From contig NZ_BNGS01000016.1 of NCBI RefSeq assembly GCF_014905555.1, forward strand, positions 47,282 to 111,281: DNA of 64,000 bases. Reading direction: 5' to 3'. The position numbers were made by a program, and so were the translations under genes. Position 1 is the first letter of the stretch. Each line of letters opens with the position of its first letter. Shown here in pieces: positions 41,084 to 49,579 of the stretch. The notes under the pieces are model-generated. The model saw only the letters and a list, made by a program, of their open reading frames with translations. It ran no database searches and was not told where the DNA came from. This DNA is from Streptomyces sp. Y2F8-2. GTDB lineage: Bacteria; Actinomycetota; Actinomycetes; Streptomycetales; Streptomycetaceae.

Positions 41084-42088
41084 CTAGGCGGCAGCTTCGC
41101 GGGCCGACAACTCACTTTCCTCGCCGGCGCTCGCGACCGGCTCCGCGGAGCCCTGCGCGGGCGCCGAGGACTGGGCGATGAACGCGCCCACCAGGACCAC
41201 CGCACCGCCGATGATCTGCGGCGCCGAGAGGTGCTCGCCGAGCAGCACCCAGGCCAGCACGGTGGCGATGACCGCTTCGAGGCAGGCCACCACGCCCGCG
41301 ACCTGGGGCGAGAGCCGACGCACGGCCAGCACGCCGGTGACATAGGCGAGGACCGTGGCGATCAGCACGATCCAGGCAAGGAGGAGGACGGCCGGGACAC
41401 GCGTGCCGTTCATGTCCGCGGTGCCGGTGAGCACCGGCCAGTCCATGGTCCAGGGACGGCCCACGACGGTGAGCACGGCGGCCCCGACGAGCAGTCCGTA
41501 CGCGATGACGCCGAGCGGGTCGGGGGCCTGGTCGCCCGCCTCGCTGCCCTGGTCGGACAGGACGAAGTAGCCGACCTGGCAGCAGGCGGCGCCGAGCGCG
41601 AGCAGTATCCCGAGCGGGTCGAAGCCCAGCCCCGACCACACCTCGACGACGCAGGCGAGCCCGCCGACCGCGAGGACCACACCGACCGCCGCGGCACGCG
41701 CCACCGACCGCCGCTGCACGAAGCGCACCCAACCGAGGACGAGCGCGGGCGCCAGGTACTCGATGAGCAGGGCGACACCGACGGGTATCCGGGACAGCGC
41801 GGCGAAGTAGCAGGCCTGGACGCCGGCGACGGCGAGCAGTCCGAACCCCGCCAGCAGGGCGGGTCGGCGGCGCACCAGGGCGCGGTGGCGTACGGCGAGC
41901 GGCAGCATCACGAGCGCCGCGCCCGTGACCCGCAGCCACACCACGTGGAGAGGGTCGAGCCCCGCCTGGATCAGCGGCTTGGCCGCGACACCCGACCCAC
42001 CGAAGGCGACCGCCGACGCGAGCGCGAGCCCCAACCCGACGCCTCTGCCACGGTTGCTCTGACTGCCCTGAGACACATGCACCGGCAC
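41084..42088 (-). CDS. EamA/DMT-family transporter (possible RhtA/YedA type)
   Basis: About 334 residues with ten membrane segments. First segment GVGLGLALASAVAFGGSGVAAKPLIQAGLDPLHVVWLRVTGAALV; second repeat begins near LGWVRFVQRRSVARAAAVGVVLAVGGLACVVE. Loop motifs are those of threonine/homoserine-type exporters but cannot fix the substrate. No ATG start fits: GTG codons at 42088, 42082 and 42076 are possible, and I choose 42088 with AGGAG well upstream. It overlaps nothing; the Clp-N gene stop lies 47 bases upstream on the same strand. Confidence 0.83.
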   Translation of the reverse strand: MPVHVSQGSQSNRGRGVGLGLALASAVAFGGSGVAAKPLIQAGLDPLHVVWLRVTGAALVMLPLAVRHRALVRRRPALLAGFGLLAVAGVQACYFAALSRIPVGVALLIEYLAPALVLGWVRFVQRRSVARAAAVGVVLAVGGLACVVEVWSGLGFDPLGILLALGAACCQVGYFVLSDQGSEAGDQAPDPLGVIAYGLLVGAAVLTVVGRPWTMDWPVLTGTADMNGTRVPAVLLLAWIVLIATVLAYVTGVLAVRRLSPQVAGVVACLEAVIATVLAWVLLGEHLSAPQIIGGAVVLVGAFIAQSSAPAQGSAEPVASAGEESELSAREAAA

Positions 42089-42134
42089 ATGATGGCAGGA
42101 GACGACATGAGCGTCATCATCGATAGCTCCTGTC

Positions 42135-42746
42135 TCAGCGACTGGACGCAACCACTCCCGCCGCCTCGATCCGGTCCGCCAGCGCCCTTACGTCGACGCC
42201 CGCGCGGCCGAGAACCTCGACGGCGCGTGACTCGGGGGCCGCGACCATCGCCGCGAGCAGGTCGAGCCCGCGGGCGCATACGTCACCGCGTCCGGCAGCG
42301 CGCCCGTACGCCGCCGCGAGGGCGGTGGCCGCGGCGGGCGACCAGCCGTCCGGCTCCTTCAGCACCGGCACCGCGCCCGAGCCCTCGACGGTGGTCTGCC
42401 AGCGCAGGCCGTAGCCGATGGCGCGCTGGACGAGGTAACCGAGCAGCCGGGCGACCTGCGGCCCGTCGAAGACGACGCGCACCTCGGGGTCGGACTCCAG
42501 CAGCGTGTGCAGCAGATGGGCGGTGTCGATCCCCCGGTCCCCGTCACGCAGCGCCCTCCTGCGGGCGCCGGAAAGCACCGCTGCCAGCTCCGAGGTGACC
42601 CTGGCATCGAGGTGGGACTGGTGCGTGCCGCGTTCGGCGGCCGGTCGCTGGACGTGACGGGGTGGCACGTCCTCCACCCCATCAGTCCCAGCGGTCCGAG
42701 TCATCCTCGGCGGGCAGCATTCGTGCGTCCGACACAGGTTGCGCAT
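42135..42746 (-). CDS. Clp N-terminal-domain protein
   Basis: About 203 residues. Two Clp-N repeats are visible: VTSELAAVLSGARRRALRDGDRGIDTAHLLHTLLESDPEVRVVFDGPQVARLLGYLV and SPAAATALAAAYGRAAGRGDVCARGLDLLAAMVAAPESRAVEVLGRAGVDVRALADRIE. There is no AAA+ domain. Such stand-alone proteins resemble ClpC adaptor or decoy domains; the role is unknown. Starts ATG 42746 (GGAGGAG 13 bases upstream) or ATG 42704 (no ribosome site) are possible; 42746 adds a Cys/Arg-rich leader of doubtful reality. Confidence 0.75.
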   Translation of the reverse strand: MRNLCRTHECCPPRMTRTAGTDGVEDVPPRHVQRPAAERGTHQSHLDARVTSELAAVLSGARRRALRDGDRGIDTAHLLHTLLESDPEVRVVFDGPQVARLLGYLVQRAIGYGLRWQTTVEGSGAVPVLKEPDGWSPAAATALAAAYGRAAGRGDVCARGLDLLAAMVAAPESRAVEVLGRAGVDVRALADRIEAAGVVASSR

Positions 42747-42948
42747 GGCTGACCCGGTTCTCCTCCTTACGGATGACATCGCGCCCCTTCCGCTCGGGGG
42801 CCGCGCATCGCCCTGCCTGCGGCCGGCGCGGGATCGACGCCCGCCATTTCTGACTGTTCATCAGTATTGAATGTTGCAGACCCTGCGGCTACGTTCCGCG
42901 ACACCACAGCTGCGCCCGGCGCAGCAGCCGACGCGAAGGGGTGGTCGC

Positions 42949-43377
42949 ATGGCCGGAGTCAGCGCGGAAGCTCGCATCGAGGCCCCCGCCGAGAAGGTGT
43001 GGGCCGCGCTCACGGACTGGTCGGCGTACGGCGAGTGGAACGCGACCCACACCGGCTTTCCGAAGGGTGGTCCCGAAACCCTCGCGGTGGGCGGGACATT
43101 CGAGGAGAACATGAAGCTCATGGGCTTCCCGGCCGAGGTCGTCTGGACCATCGACGAACTGCGTCCGGGGCGCGTGCTGTCCATCCGCGGCAAGGGCCCG
43201 ATGGCCGTGGATCTCGCCACCCGTTACACGCTGACGCCCGACGGCGAGGCCACCTCTTTGCGTATCGACGGGGAGTTCACCGGTGCGGCGGTGTCCCTCA
43301 TGGCGGGCAAGCTGAAGGACTCTGCGACGGCCGCGCTGAACGAGTCGCTGCGCAGGCTGGGCGCACTGGTGTCCTGA
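42949..43377 (+). CDS. SRPBCC-family (START-like) protein
   Basis: A 142-residue small lipid- or polyketide-binding fold (Polyketide_cyc2 type): AEARIEAPAEKVWAALTDWSAYGEWNATHTGFPKGGPETLAVGGTFEENMKLMGFPAEVVWTIDELRPGRVLSIRGKGPM is the fold's first half. Members bind hydrophobic ligands; ligand unknown. The ATG at 42949 is preceded by AAGGGG; a longer frame upstream is Arg-rich and unlikely. It converges with the PadR gene and both end in a strong hairpin. Confidence 0.82.
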   Translation: MAGVSAEARIEAPAEKVWAALTDWSAYGEWNATHTGFPKGGPETLAVGGTFEENMKLMGFPAEVVWTIDELRPGRVLSIRGKGPMAVDLATRYTLTPDGEATSLRIDGEFTGAAVSLMAGKLKDSATAALNESLRRLGALVS

Positions 43378-43398
43378 CGGTACGCACGCCGGCGCCAA

Positions 43399-43430
43399 GG
43401 CGCCCCGCGGACGCGGTGCCGCGGGGCGCC
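43399..43430. terminator. bidirectional hairpin between SRPBCC and PadR genes
   Basis: GGCGCCCCGCGG (43399-43410) and CCGCGGGGCGCC (43419-43430) form a perfect 12-base stem with an 8-base loop between converging stops. Confidence 0.85.
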
Positions 43431-43447
43431 CTCACCTCACCGCGTCG

Positions 43448-44110
43448 TCAGTGCTCGTCGGCGAGGATCAGGTACAGCTTCTTGCGGGCCTCGTTGATGA
43501 CCGCGAGGGCCTTGTCGCGCTGGTCCTTGTCACCGGTCTTCCAGACCTGGCCGAACGCCTCCATCAGACCGACTCCGGCCTGCCGGATCTCGTGCAGCGC
43601 CTCCCAGTCGACACCGCGCGAGGCCTCCTCCCAGGGGGCGTCCGGACCCTCGTCGGCCGCGGCGCGACCCGGCTCGGTGAGCGAGAAGAGCTTCTTGCCG
43701 CCCTCGCTCTCACTGGCGATCAGACCCTCGTCCTCCAGCAGTTGGAGGGTCGGGTAGACCGAGCCCGGGCTGGGCTTCCACGCCCCGCCGCTGCGCTCGG
43801 CGATCTCCTGGATCATCTCGTAGCCGTGCATGGGCCGGTCCTTGAGCAGGGCCAGGATCGACGCGCGTACGTCACCGCGTCGCGCCCTGCCCCGCGGTCC
43901 GCCCCGGCCGCGCCCGCCCCACGGTCCGCCCGGGCCGAAGAAGCCCGGGCCGAAGAAGCCCGGTCCGCCGAAGCCGGGGCCGCCGGGTCCGCCCGGCCCG
44001 AAGGGACCGAAGGCTCCACGGCGACCATCGAAGCCGCCCCTCATGTGGTGCCCGGGACCGCCGTGGTGTCCGTGTCGTTCGTATCCGAAGTCCTGTCCAT
44101 GGGAACGCAT
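43448..44110 (-). CDS. PadR-family regulator with Gly-rich N-terminus
   Basis: A 220-residue regulator. After a long glycine/proline/phenylalanine-rich leader (about residues 10-75: GPFGPGG, GPGFGGPGFFGPGFFG, GRGRGGPRGR) comes the PadR winged helix, DVRASILALLKDRPMHGYEMIQEIAERSGGAWKPSPGSVYPTLQLLEDEGLIASESEGGKKLFSLTEPG, then a helical C-terminus for dimerisation. The ATG is chosen for GGAG nine bases upstream; GTG 44119 is the alternative. PadR members sense lipophilic compounds or antibiotics. Inverted repeats just upstream of its start suggest autoregulation. Confidence 0.88.
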   Translation of the reverse strand: MRSHGQDFGYERHGHHGGPGHHMRGGFDGRRGAFGPFGPGGPGGPGFGGPGFFGPGFFGPGGPWGGRGRGGPRGRARRGDVRASILALLKDRPMHGYEMIQEIAERSGGAWKPSPGSVYPTLQLLEDEGLIASESEGGKKLFSLTEPGRAAADEGPDAPWEEASRGVDWEALHEIRQAGVGLMEAFGQVWKTGDKDQRDKALAVINEARKKLYLILADEH

Positions 44111-44127
44111 GGCAATCACTCCATTCC

Positions 44128-44163
44128 ATCGTTGATCTGTCGCGATGCTTCAACGATATATCG
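44128..44163. promoter_or_regulatory. PadR operator candidate
   Basis: ATCGTTGA (44128-44135) and TCAACGAT (44150-44157) are perfect 8-base arms 14 bases apart; CGATATATCG (44154-44163) overlaps the second arm as its own palindrome. It lies 18-53 bases upstream of the PadR start in an AT-richer stretch. Confidence 0.6.
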
Positions 44164-44379
44164 GGACTGTTCACAGGACAAGGCCCTGCCGAAGCTCGGT
44201 TCCCGGTGTCGTCGAACTCTGACCGCCTGGCCAATCGAACGTCGACGGATGCGAGTTGGTGTTGTGATCGAAGATTGATCGCCCCGGTCAGAGGCCCTGC
44301 TGCGGAAGCCGGCAGCCGACGGTCGCGTAGCGGGAGGCGCGGCGGGCCGGAGCGCGGACGTCCTTGTTACGGTCGCTGG

Positions 44380-44712
44380 ATGGCGAACTGGGACGAGGAC
44401 GGCGTCCGCGCACGGATACGGGAGAGGGCCGCACGGGACCCGGAGCGGGAGCGTTTCGGGGCGCGCACGCATCGGTACGCGCTGGCGCCGCAGCTGCCGC
44501 AGAGGGAGATCCGGGCGTTCGAGGAATCCCACGGCACGGCTCTCCCGGTGGAGTACCGGTCCTTCGTCGCGGAGGTGGGCAACGGCCCGGCCGGGCCCGG
44601 GCACGGCCTGATGCCGTTGACCGTCCCACGCGGCGGCCGCCGACCGCCGGCCGCCGACACCAGTCCAGCCGCCCCGAATTGGCCTTGGCCCGCCCTGCCG
44701 ATGGGCCTCTAG
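44380..44712 (+). pseudogene. truncated SMI1/KNR4 (SUKH) family gene
   Basis: 110 residues remain. The N-terminus reads like a Streptomyces SUKH protein (RYALAPQLPQREIRAFEESHGTALPVEYRSFVAEVGNGPAGPGHGLMPL), the part that precedes the domain's core Gly-rich loop. After GLMPLTVPRGGRR the similarity stops and a Pro/Ala/Trp tail leads to the stop, so the C-terminal half of the usual ~150-200-residue domain is missing. SUKH proteins often serve as immunity proteins of polymorphic toxins; none is nearby, so this is probably a decayed orphan. It ends only 9 bases before the PhzF gene. Confidence 0.6.
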
Positions 44713-44721
44713 CGTCGGCCC

Positions 44722-45531
44722 ATGCGGATTCGTATCGTCGACGCCTTCGCCGACCGCCCCTTCGCCGGCAACCCGGCCGGTGTCCTCCTCCTCGACTCGT
44801 TCCCGGACGACGACTGGCTCCAGAACGTGGCCCGCGAGGTCAACCACGCCGAGACCGCCTTCGCGCACCGTCTGCCCGAGGGAGGCGAGGCGGACTGGGC
44901 GCTGCGCTGGTTCACCCCCACCACCGAGGTCGCCCTCTGCGGCCACGCGACCCTGGCCACCGCCCACGTCCTGCACACCACGGGCGCGCACGAGGGCCCC
45001 GTACGATTCGCCACCCGCAGCGGCGTCCTCCGCGCCGCGCCGCACGAGGACGGTTCGGTCACCCTGGACTTCCCCACCGCGCCGCTCACCCACGTCGAGA
45101 TCCCCGACGGCGTGGCCGAGGCCCTCGGCGCCCAGCCCCGCACCGCGGTCGACACCGGGCCGGGGGTCGGTGACCTGGTCCTCGAGCTCGCCGACGAGAA
45201 GACGGTCCTCGGCCTCACCCCGGATCTCCGGGCCCTCGCTCGCCACTCACGACGCGGCATCATCGCCACCGCTCGCGCCGAGGATCCCTCCCGCGGGTAC
45301 GACTTCGTCTCGCGCTGCTTCTTCCCCAACGTCGGCATCGACGAGGACCCGGTCACCGGCAGCGCCCACACCGCCCTCGCCCCCTACTGGTCCGAGCGCC
45401 TCGGCCGCCCCGACCTCACCGGGCTGCAGGCCTCCCCGCGCTCCGGCCGCGTCCGCACCGAACTCCGCGGCGACCGCACCCTGCTCACCGGCCACGCGGT
45501 CACCGTCATCGAGGGCGAACTGCTCGCATAA
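44722..45531 (+). CDS. PhzF-family isomerase/epimerase
   Basis: A 269-residue PhzF-fold protein. DAFADRPFAGNPAGVLLL is the N-terminal family motif; the catalytic Glu is Glu44 in NHAETAF; CGHATLATAHVL and DPVTGSAHTALAPYW are the two conserved loops. True PhzF isomerises a phenazine precursor, but most actinobacterial homologues have unrelated isomerase or epimerase roles and no phenazine genes are nearby. Start ATG 44722 follows the SUKH remnant by 9 bases. Confidence 0.88.
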   Translation: MRIRIVDAFADRPFAGNPAGVLLLDSFPDDDWLQNVAREVNHAETAFAHRLPEGGEADWALRWFTPTTEVALCGHATLATAHVLHTTGAHEGPVRFATRSGVLRAAPHEDGSVTLDFPTAPLTHVEIPDGVAEALGAQPRTAVDTGPGVGDLVLELADEKTVLGLTPDLRALARHSRRGIIATARAEDPSRGYDFVSRCFFPNVGIDEDPVTGSAHTALAPYWSERLGRPDLTGLQASPRSGRVRTELRGDRTLLTGHAVTVIEGELLA

Positions 45532-45539
45532 CGGCACAC

Positions 45540-45570
45540 CAGGGGCCCGCGACGCCCTCGTGCGCCCCTG
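45540..45570. terminator. hairpin between PhzF and CPBP genes
   Basis: CAGGGGC (45540-45546) pairs with GCCCCTG (45564-45570) between the converging stops. Confidence 0.6.
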
Positions 45571-45580
45571 TCCGGCCCGT

Positions 45581-46417
45581 TCACGCCGTCGGCAGCCAGC
45601 CCACCTTCCCCGCCAGCAGCGCGTACCCCACGAACGCCCCGATGTCGAGCAGTGAGTGGGCCACCACCAGGGGGCCGACCCGCCCCCAGCGCCGGTAGAG
45701 GTAGACGAAGACCACGCCCATCACCATGTTGCCGAAGCACCCGCCGATGCCCTGGTACAGGTGGTAGGAGCCGCGCAGCACCGAGCTGGCCACCAGGGCG
45801 GTGCCGGGGGTCCAGCCCAGCTGGCCCAGCCGGCGCAGCAGATAGCCGACGACGATGACCTCTTCGAGGACGGCGTTCTGCACCGCCGACAGGATCAGAA
45901 CGGGGAACTTCCACCACACGTTCGGCAGCGCCTCGGGCACCACCGTCAGGTTGGCGCCCAGCCCCCGGGCTGCCAGGTAGAAGGCGACGCCCGTGGAGCC
46001 GATCACCGCCGCGATCGCCGCCCCGCGCCCGAGGTCCGGCCACGGCCTCCTCCTGTCGAAGCCGAGCGTGCGCAGCGACGCGCCCTCCCGCAGCAGGAAG
46101 TGCGCGACCAGCGCCACCGGGACCAGCGCGGTGGCGATCCCGAAGAGCTGCCAGGCGAGATCGAGCCAGGGGCGGCCGGGCGCGGCCGAGGCGTTCATGG
46201 TGGCCGCCTGGTCCTTGAGCCCGCCGGGTTTGGTGACCGACCCGACAAAGCTGATCAGCGCGGAGACCCCGCTCGCCCCGAGCGAGAGCCCCAGCACCAG
46301 CAGCGTCTCGGCACGGAAAATCCGTCGTGTCGGTCCTTCCGCCGTAAAGGAATCGGCCACCGACCCTGCCTCCACCCGCACTCCGCCTCCAGTTGAGCGA
46401 TCCCGCCTCGTCCCCAT
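45581..46417 (-). CDS. CPBP-family intramembrane metalloprotease
   Basis: A 278-residue membrane protein with about six hydrophobic segments. CPBP (Abi/CAAX-like) motifs are visible: motif 1 as VLEEVIVVGYLLRRL (Glu-Glu), motif 2 around RGSYHLYQG (His) and motif 3 HSLLD (His/Asp), the expected catalytic glutamate, His and His set. Members cleave within membranes, process prenylated peptides or bacteriocins, or act in immunity. No substrate gene is adjacent. The N-terminal ~40 residues are cytoplasmic and disordered. Confidence 0.85.
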   Translation of the reverse strand: MGTRRDRSTGGGVRVEAGSVADSFTAEGPTRRIFRAETLLVLGLSLGASGVSALISFVGSVTKPGGLKDQAATMNASAAPGRPWLDLAWQLFGIATALVPVALVAHFLLREGASLRTLGFDRRRPWPDLGRGAAIAAVIGSTGVAFYLAARGLGANLTVVPEALPNVWWKFPVLILSAVQNAVLEEVIVVGYLLRRLGQLGWTPGTALVASSVLRGSYHLYQGIGGCFGNMVMGVVFVYLYRRWGRVGPLVVAHSLLDIGAFVGYALLAGKVGWLPTA

Positions 46418-46529
46418 CTTCTGCCATACGGCTGTGTACGGGCACGGGGCTCAACAGGGAGGGGCTGCTCGTCAGGGGAGACGGACCGAGATGACCGTGC
46501 GGCCGGTCAGCCCGGCCGCACGGGATCAC

Positions 46530-48047
46530 TCACCTCACGCCCGCCGGTTCCGGTAACCCGACCGGCCAGGTGTGGACCGGCTCTCCGGCGTGCATCAGCT
46601 CGCGGTACCGCACAGTCGTCGCGGCCAGCGCGGCGTCCCGGTCCAGCCCCCGCTCCAGGGCCCGGTGGAACATGGCCGCCTGCCAGCTCGCGCCGTTGAC
46701 CCGCCGCCGGCACCGTTCCTCGATCACTCCCAGGTAGAAGTCCCGGTCGGCGGGTTCGACTCCCCATGCGTCCAGTCCCGCCTCGGCGAGCGGCAGCAGT
46801 TCGTCGCGCACCAGGTCCACGGCCGCCACCTCGGTGGTCCCGCCGTACCGGCCGCGCTTGGGCCACTGCAGGCGTGCCTCGACGCCATACCGGCAGGCCG
46901 TGTCGAAGTTGGCGGCGGCGGCCTCGAACGGCAGCCGTGTCCACACCGGCCGGGTTTCCTCGGCGAGGGCGCGGACCACGCCGTAGTAGAAGGCCGCGTT
47001 GGCGATCACATCGGTCACGGTGGGTCCCGCGGGCAGCACCCGGTTCTCCACCCGCAGATGCGGGACGCCGTCCGCGATGCCGTAGACGGGTCGGTTCCAG
47101 CGGTAGATGGTGCCGTTGTGCAGGACCAGTTCCGCGAGCTTCGGGACGCCTCCCTCGTCCAGGACGCGCAGGGGTTCCTCTTCGTCGCAGATCGGCAGCA
47201 GCGCCGGGAAGTAGCGCAGATTCTCCTCGAACAGGTCCTGGGCCGAGGTGATCCAGCGCTCCCCGAACCAGGTCCGCGGCCGCACACCCTGCGCCTGGAG
47301 TTCCGGCGGCCGGGTGTCGGTGGACTGCTGGAACAGCGGCGGCCGGGACTCGCGCCACAGCTCACGTCCGAACAGGAACGGAGAGTTGGCGCCGAGCGCG
47401 ACCTGCACCGCCGCGACCGCCTGGGCCGCGTTCCACAGGTCCGCGAAGCGGTTCGGGGTGACCTGGAGGTGCAGCTGGACCGAGGTGCAGGCGGCCTCGG
47501 GCGTGATGGACCGCGCGCTGCACTCGAGCCGTTCGACACCCTCGATGTCGAGCCGGAAGTCCTCGCCGCGCGCGGCCACGATCTGGTCGTTGAGCAGGGT
47601 GTAGCGGTCGACCGCGGAGAGGTTGGAGGAGACCAGGTCGTCGCGGTCGAGCGTCGGAAGGATGCCGATCATCAGGATCGAGGCATCCAGCTCGTTCGCT
47701 TTCCGGTCGGCATAGGCGAGCGAGATCCGCAGCTCCTCGGCGAGCCGGTCGAAAACCCGGTCTCCCAACCTGTGTGGAGCTATGTTGACCTCGAGGTTGA
47801 ACATGGCGAGTTCTGTTTGGAAATCTCGGCTCGCAATCCTTTCCAGAACCTGGGCGTTCATCATTCTCGGAGTCCCGTCCTGCCCGACGAGATTCAACTC
47901 GATCTCCAGGCCCATCAGGTTCTTGGGGCCATCGAACCGCTTCTCCTCCAGCAGTCGCGCAAGTCCCGTCAGGCACTGCCTGAGCTTGTCGCGGTAGTGC
48001 TGGCGATCGGACAGGTCGAACGGCCCTGCCACGACCTTCTCTCCCAT
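46530..48047 (-). CDS. glutamate-cysteine ligase family protein (GCS2-type)
   Basis: A 505-residue ATP-grasp-like ligase. MGLEIELNLVG (about 45-55) supplies the metal-binding Glu cluster seen in gamma-glutamate-cysteine ligases of the GCS2 type; FNLEVNIAPH and TSVQLHLQV follow, and the end HRALERGLDRDAALAATTVRYRELMHAGEPVHTWPVG is typical of the large actinobacterial members. Such enzymes form gamma-glutamyl amide bonds; Streptomyces make mycothiol rather than glutathione, so the amine partner may not be Cys. Ergothioneine EgtA is a related enzyme but its operon partners are absent here. The 112-base gap to the CPBP gene leaves room for its own promoter. Confidence 0.8.
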   Translation of the reverse strand: MGEKVVAGPFDLSDRQHYRDKLRQCLTGLARLLEEKRFDGPKNLMGLEIELNLVGQDGTPRMMNAQVLERIASRDFQTELAMFNLEVNIAPHRLGDRVFDRLAEELRISLAYADRKANELDASILMIGILPTLDRDDLVSSNLSAVDRYTLLNDQIVAARGEDFRLDIEGVERLECSARSITPEAACTSVQLHLQVTPNRFADLWNAAQAVAAVQVALGANSPFLFGRELWRESRPPLFQQSTDTRPPELQAQGVRPRTWFGERWITSAQDLFEENLRYFPALLPICDEEEPLRVLDEGGVPKLAELVLHNGTIYRWNRPVYGIADGVPHLRVENRVLPAGPTVTDVIANAAFYYGVVRALAEETRPVWTRLPFEAAAANFDTACRYGVEARLQWPKRGRYGGTTEVAAVDLVRDELLPLAEAGLDAWGVEPADRDFYLGVIEERCRRRVNGASWQAAMFHRALERGLDRDAALAATTVRYRELMHAGEPVHTWPVGLPEPAGVR

Positions 48048-48591
48048 CGAAGCGTCCCTCCTGAGATGGGCAGGCCGACGTTACGGCCGCTGCTGTCCGG
48101 GGTCACGGGGGATGATGCCCAGGCAACGCGATCGATAACGTCCCTGTTGCGACCGTCACCCGCTACGCTGGAGGCGGCGCACGCCCGGGCACATTCACGA
48201 GGCATGGAGCAGGACGCAGTTTCACAGTGCAACCGTGTCGTGAAAAACGCCGACGAGAATCAGCCGACCGCCACGGACAAGTATTCCGAGGTCGCCGCGC
48301 CGATGCCTGCGCAGGACCGGGACGAACCCCGCTTTATCGCCGACCGGATATCACCTTGCCGACATAAGCGCGTCGTTCCGATGAAACAGCGCATGAACAC
48401 GCGTCGTATAAACTTTGCGCACGGGGCAGAGAGTTGGCGCTCACGGTTCGGGCCCTGTCGTCAAAGCGCCGCCATTCGTCCGGGCTCGGTCACCCCCCTT
48501 CCCTCCCTCTGACCCCGAGAGCTGACAGCGCCGTCCGCCCGCCCACCGCGCCCTCGCGCCCCTTTGCCTGTCGAATGAGAGGCGACCCACC
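48048..48591. other. 544-base gap, AT-richer than its surroundings
   Basis: Between the divergent GCS2-type gene and the hypothetical protein gene. The stretch from about 48230 to 48420 is visibly richer in A/T than its neighbours. A 102-residue plus-strand frame (ATG 48204 to TGA at 48510-48512, starting MEQDAVSQCNRVVKN) is open across it but has no known domain and mixed third-position bias, so I do not call it. TATAAA at 48407-48412 is a possible -10. The region must hold promoters for both neighbours. Confidence 0.4.
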
Positions 48592-49176
48592 ATGCAGCTG
48601 CATGTCCCTCAGGCTCCCGCGCCCGCTCTCCGCTCCGTCCTCACGGCACTCGGTTCCCCCACCGCGGTCCGGGAGGCTCCCACTCCCTCCCTGCGCACGG
48701 CCCAGGGACCCGCGACCCCCGAACTTCCGCTGCCGGTCCATGTCCTGGACCGGATCACCCCGGCCGGCGCGGCCACCCGGCTCGCCGGGTGGCGATTCCT
48801 CATCCGCTCCGGGGGCCGCGCCGTGGCCGCCGCCGAGACCATGCTGACGCCCGACGGCTGGGCCTTCTCGCACTTCTTCGAGGGCCCGTACGTCGCCGCC
48901 ACCGAGCGCGCCGTGCTCCAGGCGGAGACCTCGCTGACCGAGCCCTACCAGGCCCGGCTGCTGTCCGTGCCGGAGCTGTACATGCTCACCCTGTGGCTGC
49001 ACGGCGACTGCACCGCCGACGGCGCGACGGGCCATCCCGCCGCGAACGACCTCCTGGTGCCGCTCGCCCCCGCGCCGCCCGGCATCGCGGCGCACCGCCC
49101 GCACCGCGTCGCCGACCTCCTGCCGATCCTGACCCTCCGGATCACCCGCACGCCGCTGCTCGGCCAGCCGGCATAG
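48592..49176 (+). CDS. conserved-style hypothetical protein
   Basis: A 194-residue protein I do not recognise. Features: Pro/Ala-rich N-terminal 40 residues; the first folded part LPVHVLDRITPAGAATRLAGWRFLIRSGGRAVAAAETML; then PDGWAFSHFFEGPYVAATERAVLQAETSL; and the helix PYQARLLSVPELYMLTLWLHGD, with a disordered His/Pro loop before HRVADLLPILTLRI. It is followed by a strong hairpin (49197). No partner gene adjacent. Confidence 0.7.
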   Translation: MQLHVPQAPAPALRSVLTALGSPTAVREAPTPSLRTAQGPATPELPLPVHVLDRITPAGAATRLAGWRFLIRSGGRAVAAAETMLTPDGWAFSHFFEGPYVAATERAVLQAETSLTEPYQARLLSVPELYMLTLWLHGDCTADGATGHPAANDLLVPLAPAPPGIAAHRPHRVADLLPILTLRITRTPLLGQPA

Positions 49177-49196
49177 CTTCCGGGTCTCCTCTCACC

Positions 49197-49228
49197 GTGC
49201 CCCGCCGCCGGAGACGGCCGCGGGGCAC
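49197..49228 (+). terminator. hairpin terminator after the hypothetical gene
   Basis: GTGCCCCGC (49197-49205) and GCGGGGCAC (49220-49228) form a 9-base stem, extended by GCC/GGC pairs inside. It lies 20 bases after the stop. The remaining sequence to the next start (49229-49579) shows no other feature beyond a probable promoter. Confidence 0.8.
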
Positions 49229-49579
49229 GTCGCATGTTCGGCCCATCGAACACCTCCCGCTCCCCTCGCTCGTCCGTGCACCATCACGCTCGTACGAGGG
49301 GCGACGTGCGGGTCGGTCCCGTACGGACTAGCCCCTTCCGGCCACCCCGAACCATCCGAAGTGACCCTGCGGTCGAGCTGAACCGTCCGGGCGGGGCATG
49401 CGTCATGAACCTGTGAGGAGCGGTGCTGCGAAATCCCTGCGGATCGACGCCCGTGGGGCAACACTGGGTTCCGACCGACGTATCACCGACGGGGGGCGGC
49501 GATGAGCGACACCACGAGCCGCAGGACAGACACGACAGCCATCTCACACATACCGACAGAGCGAAAGATCCCCACCACC

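Noticed and set aside
44722..45531. PhzF as evidence of a phenazine pathway
   Set aside because: No other phz genes are present and most PhzF homologues in Actinobacteria have other roles.
46572..48512. 646-residue plus-strand open frame opposite the GCS2-type gene
   Set aside because: It is antisense to a clear enzyme and low-complexity; only its last 102 residues fall in the gap and have no support.
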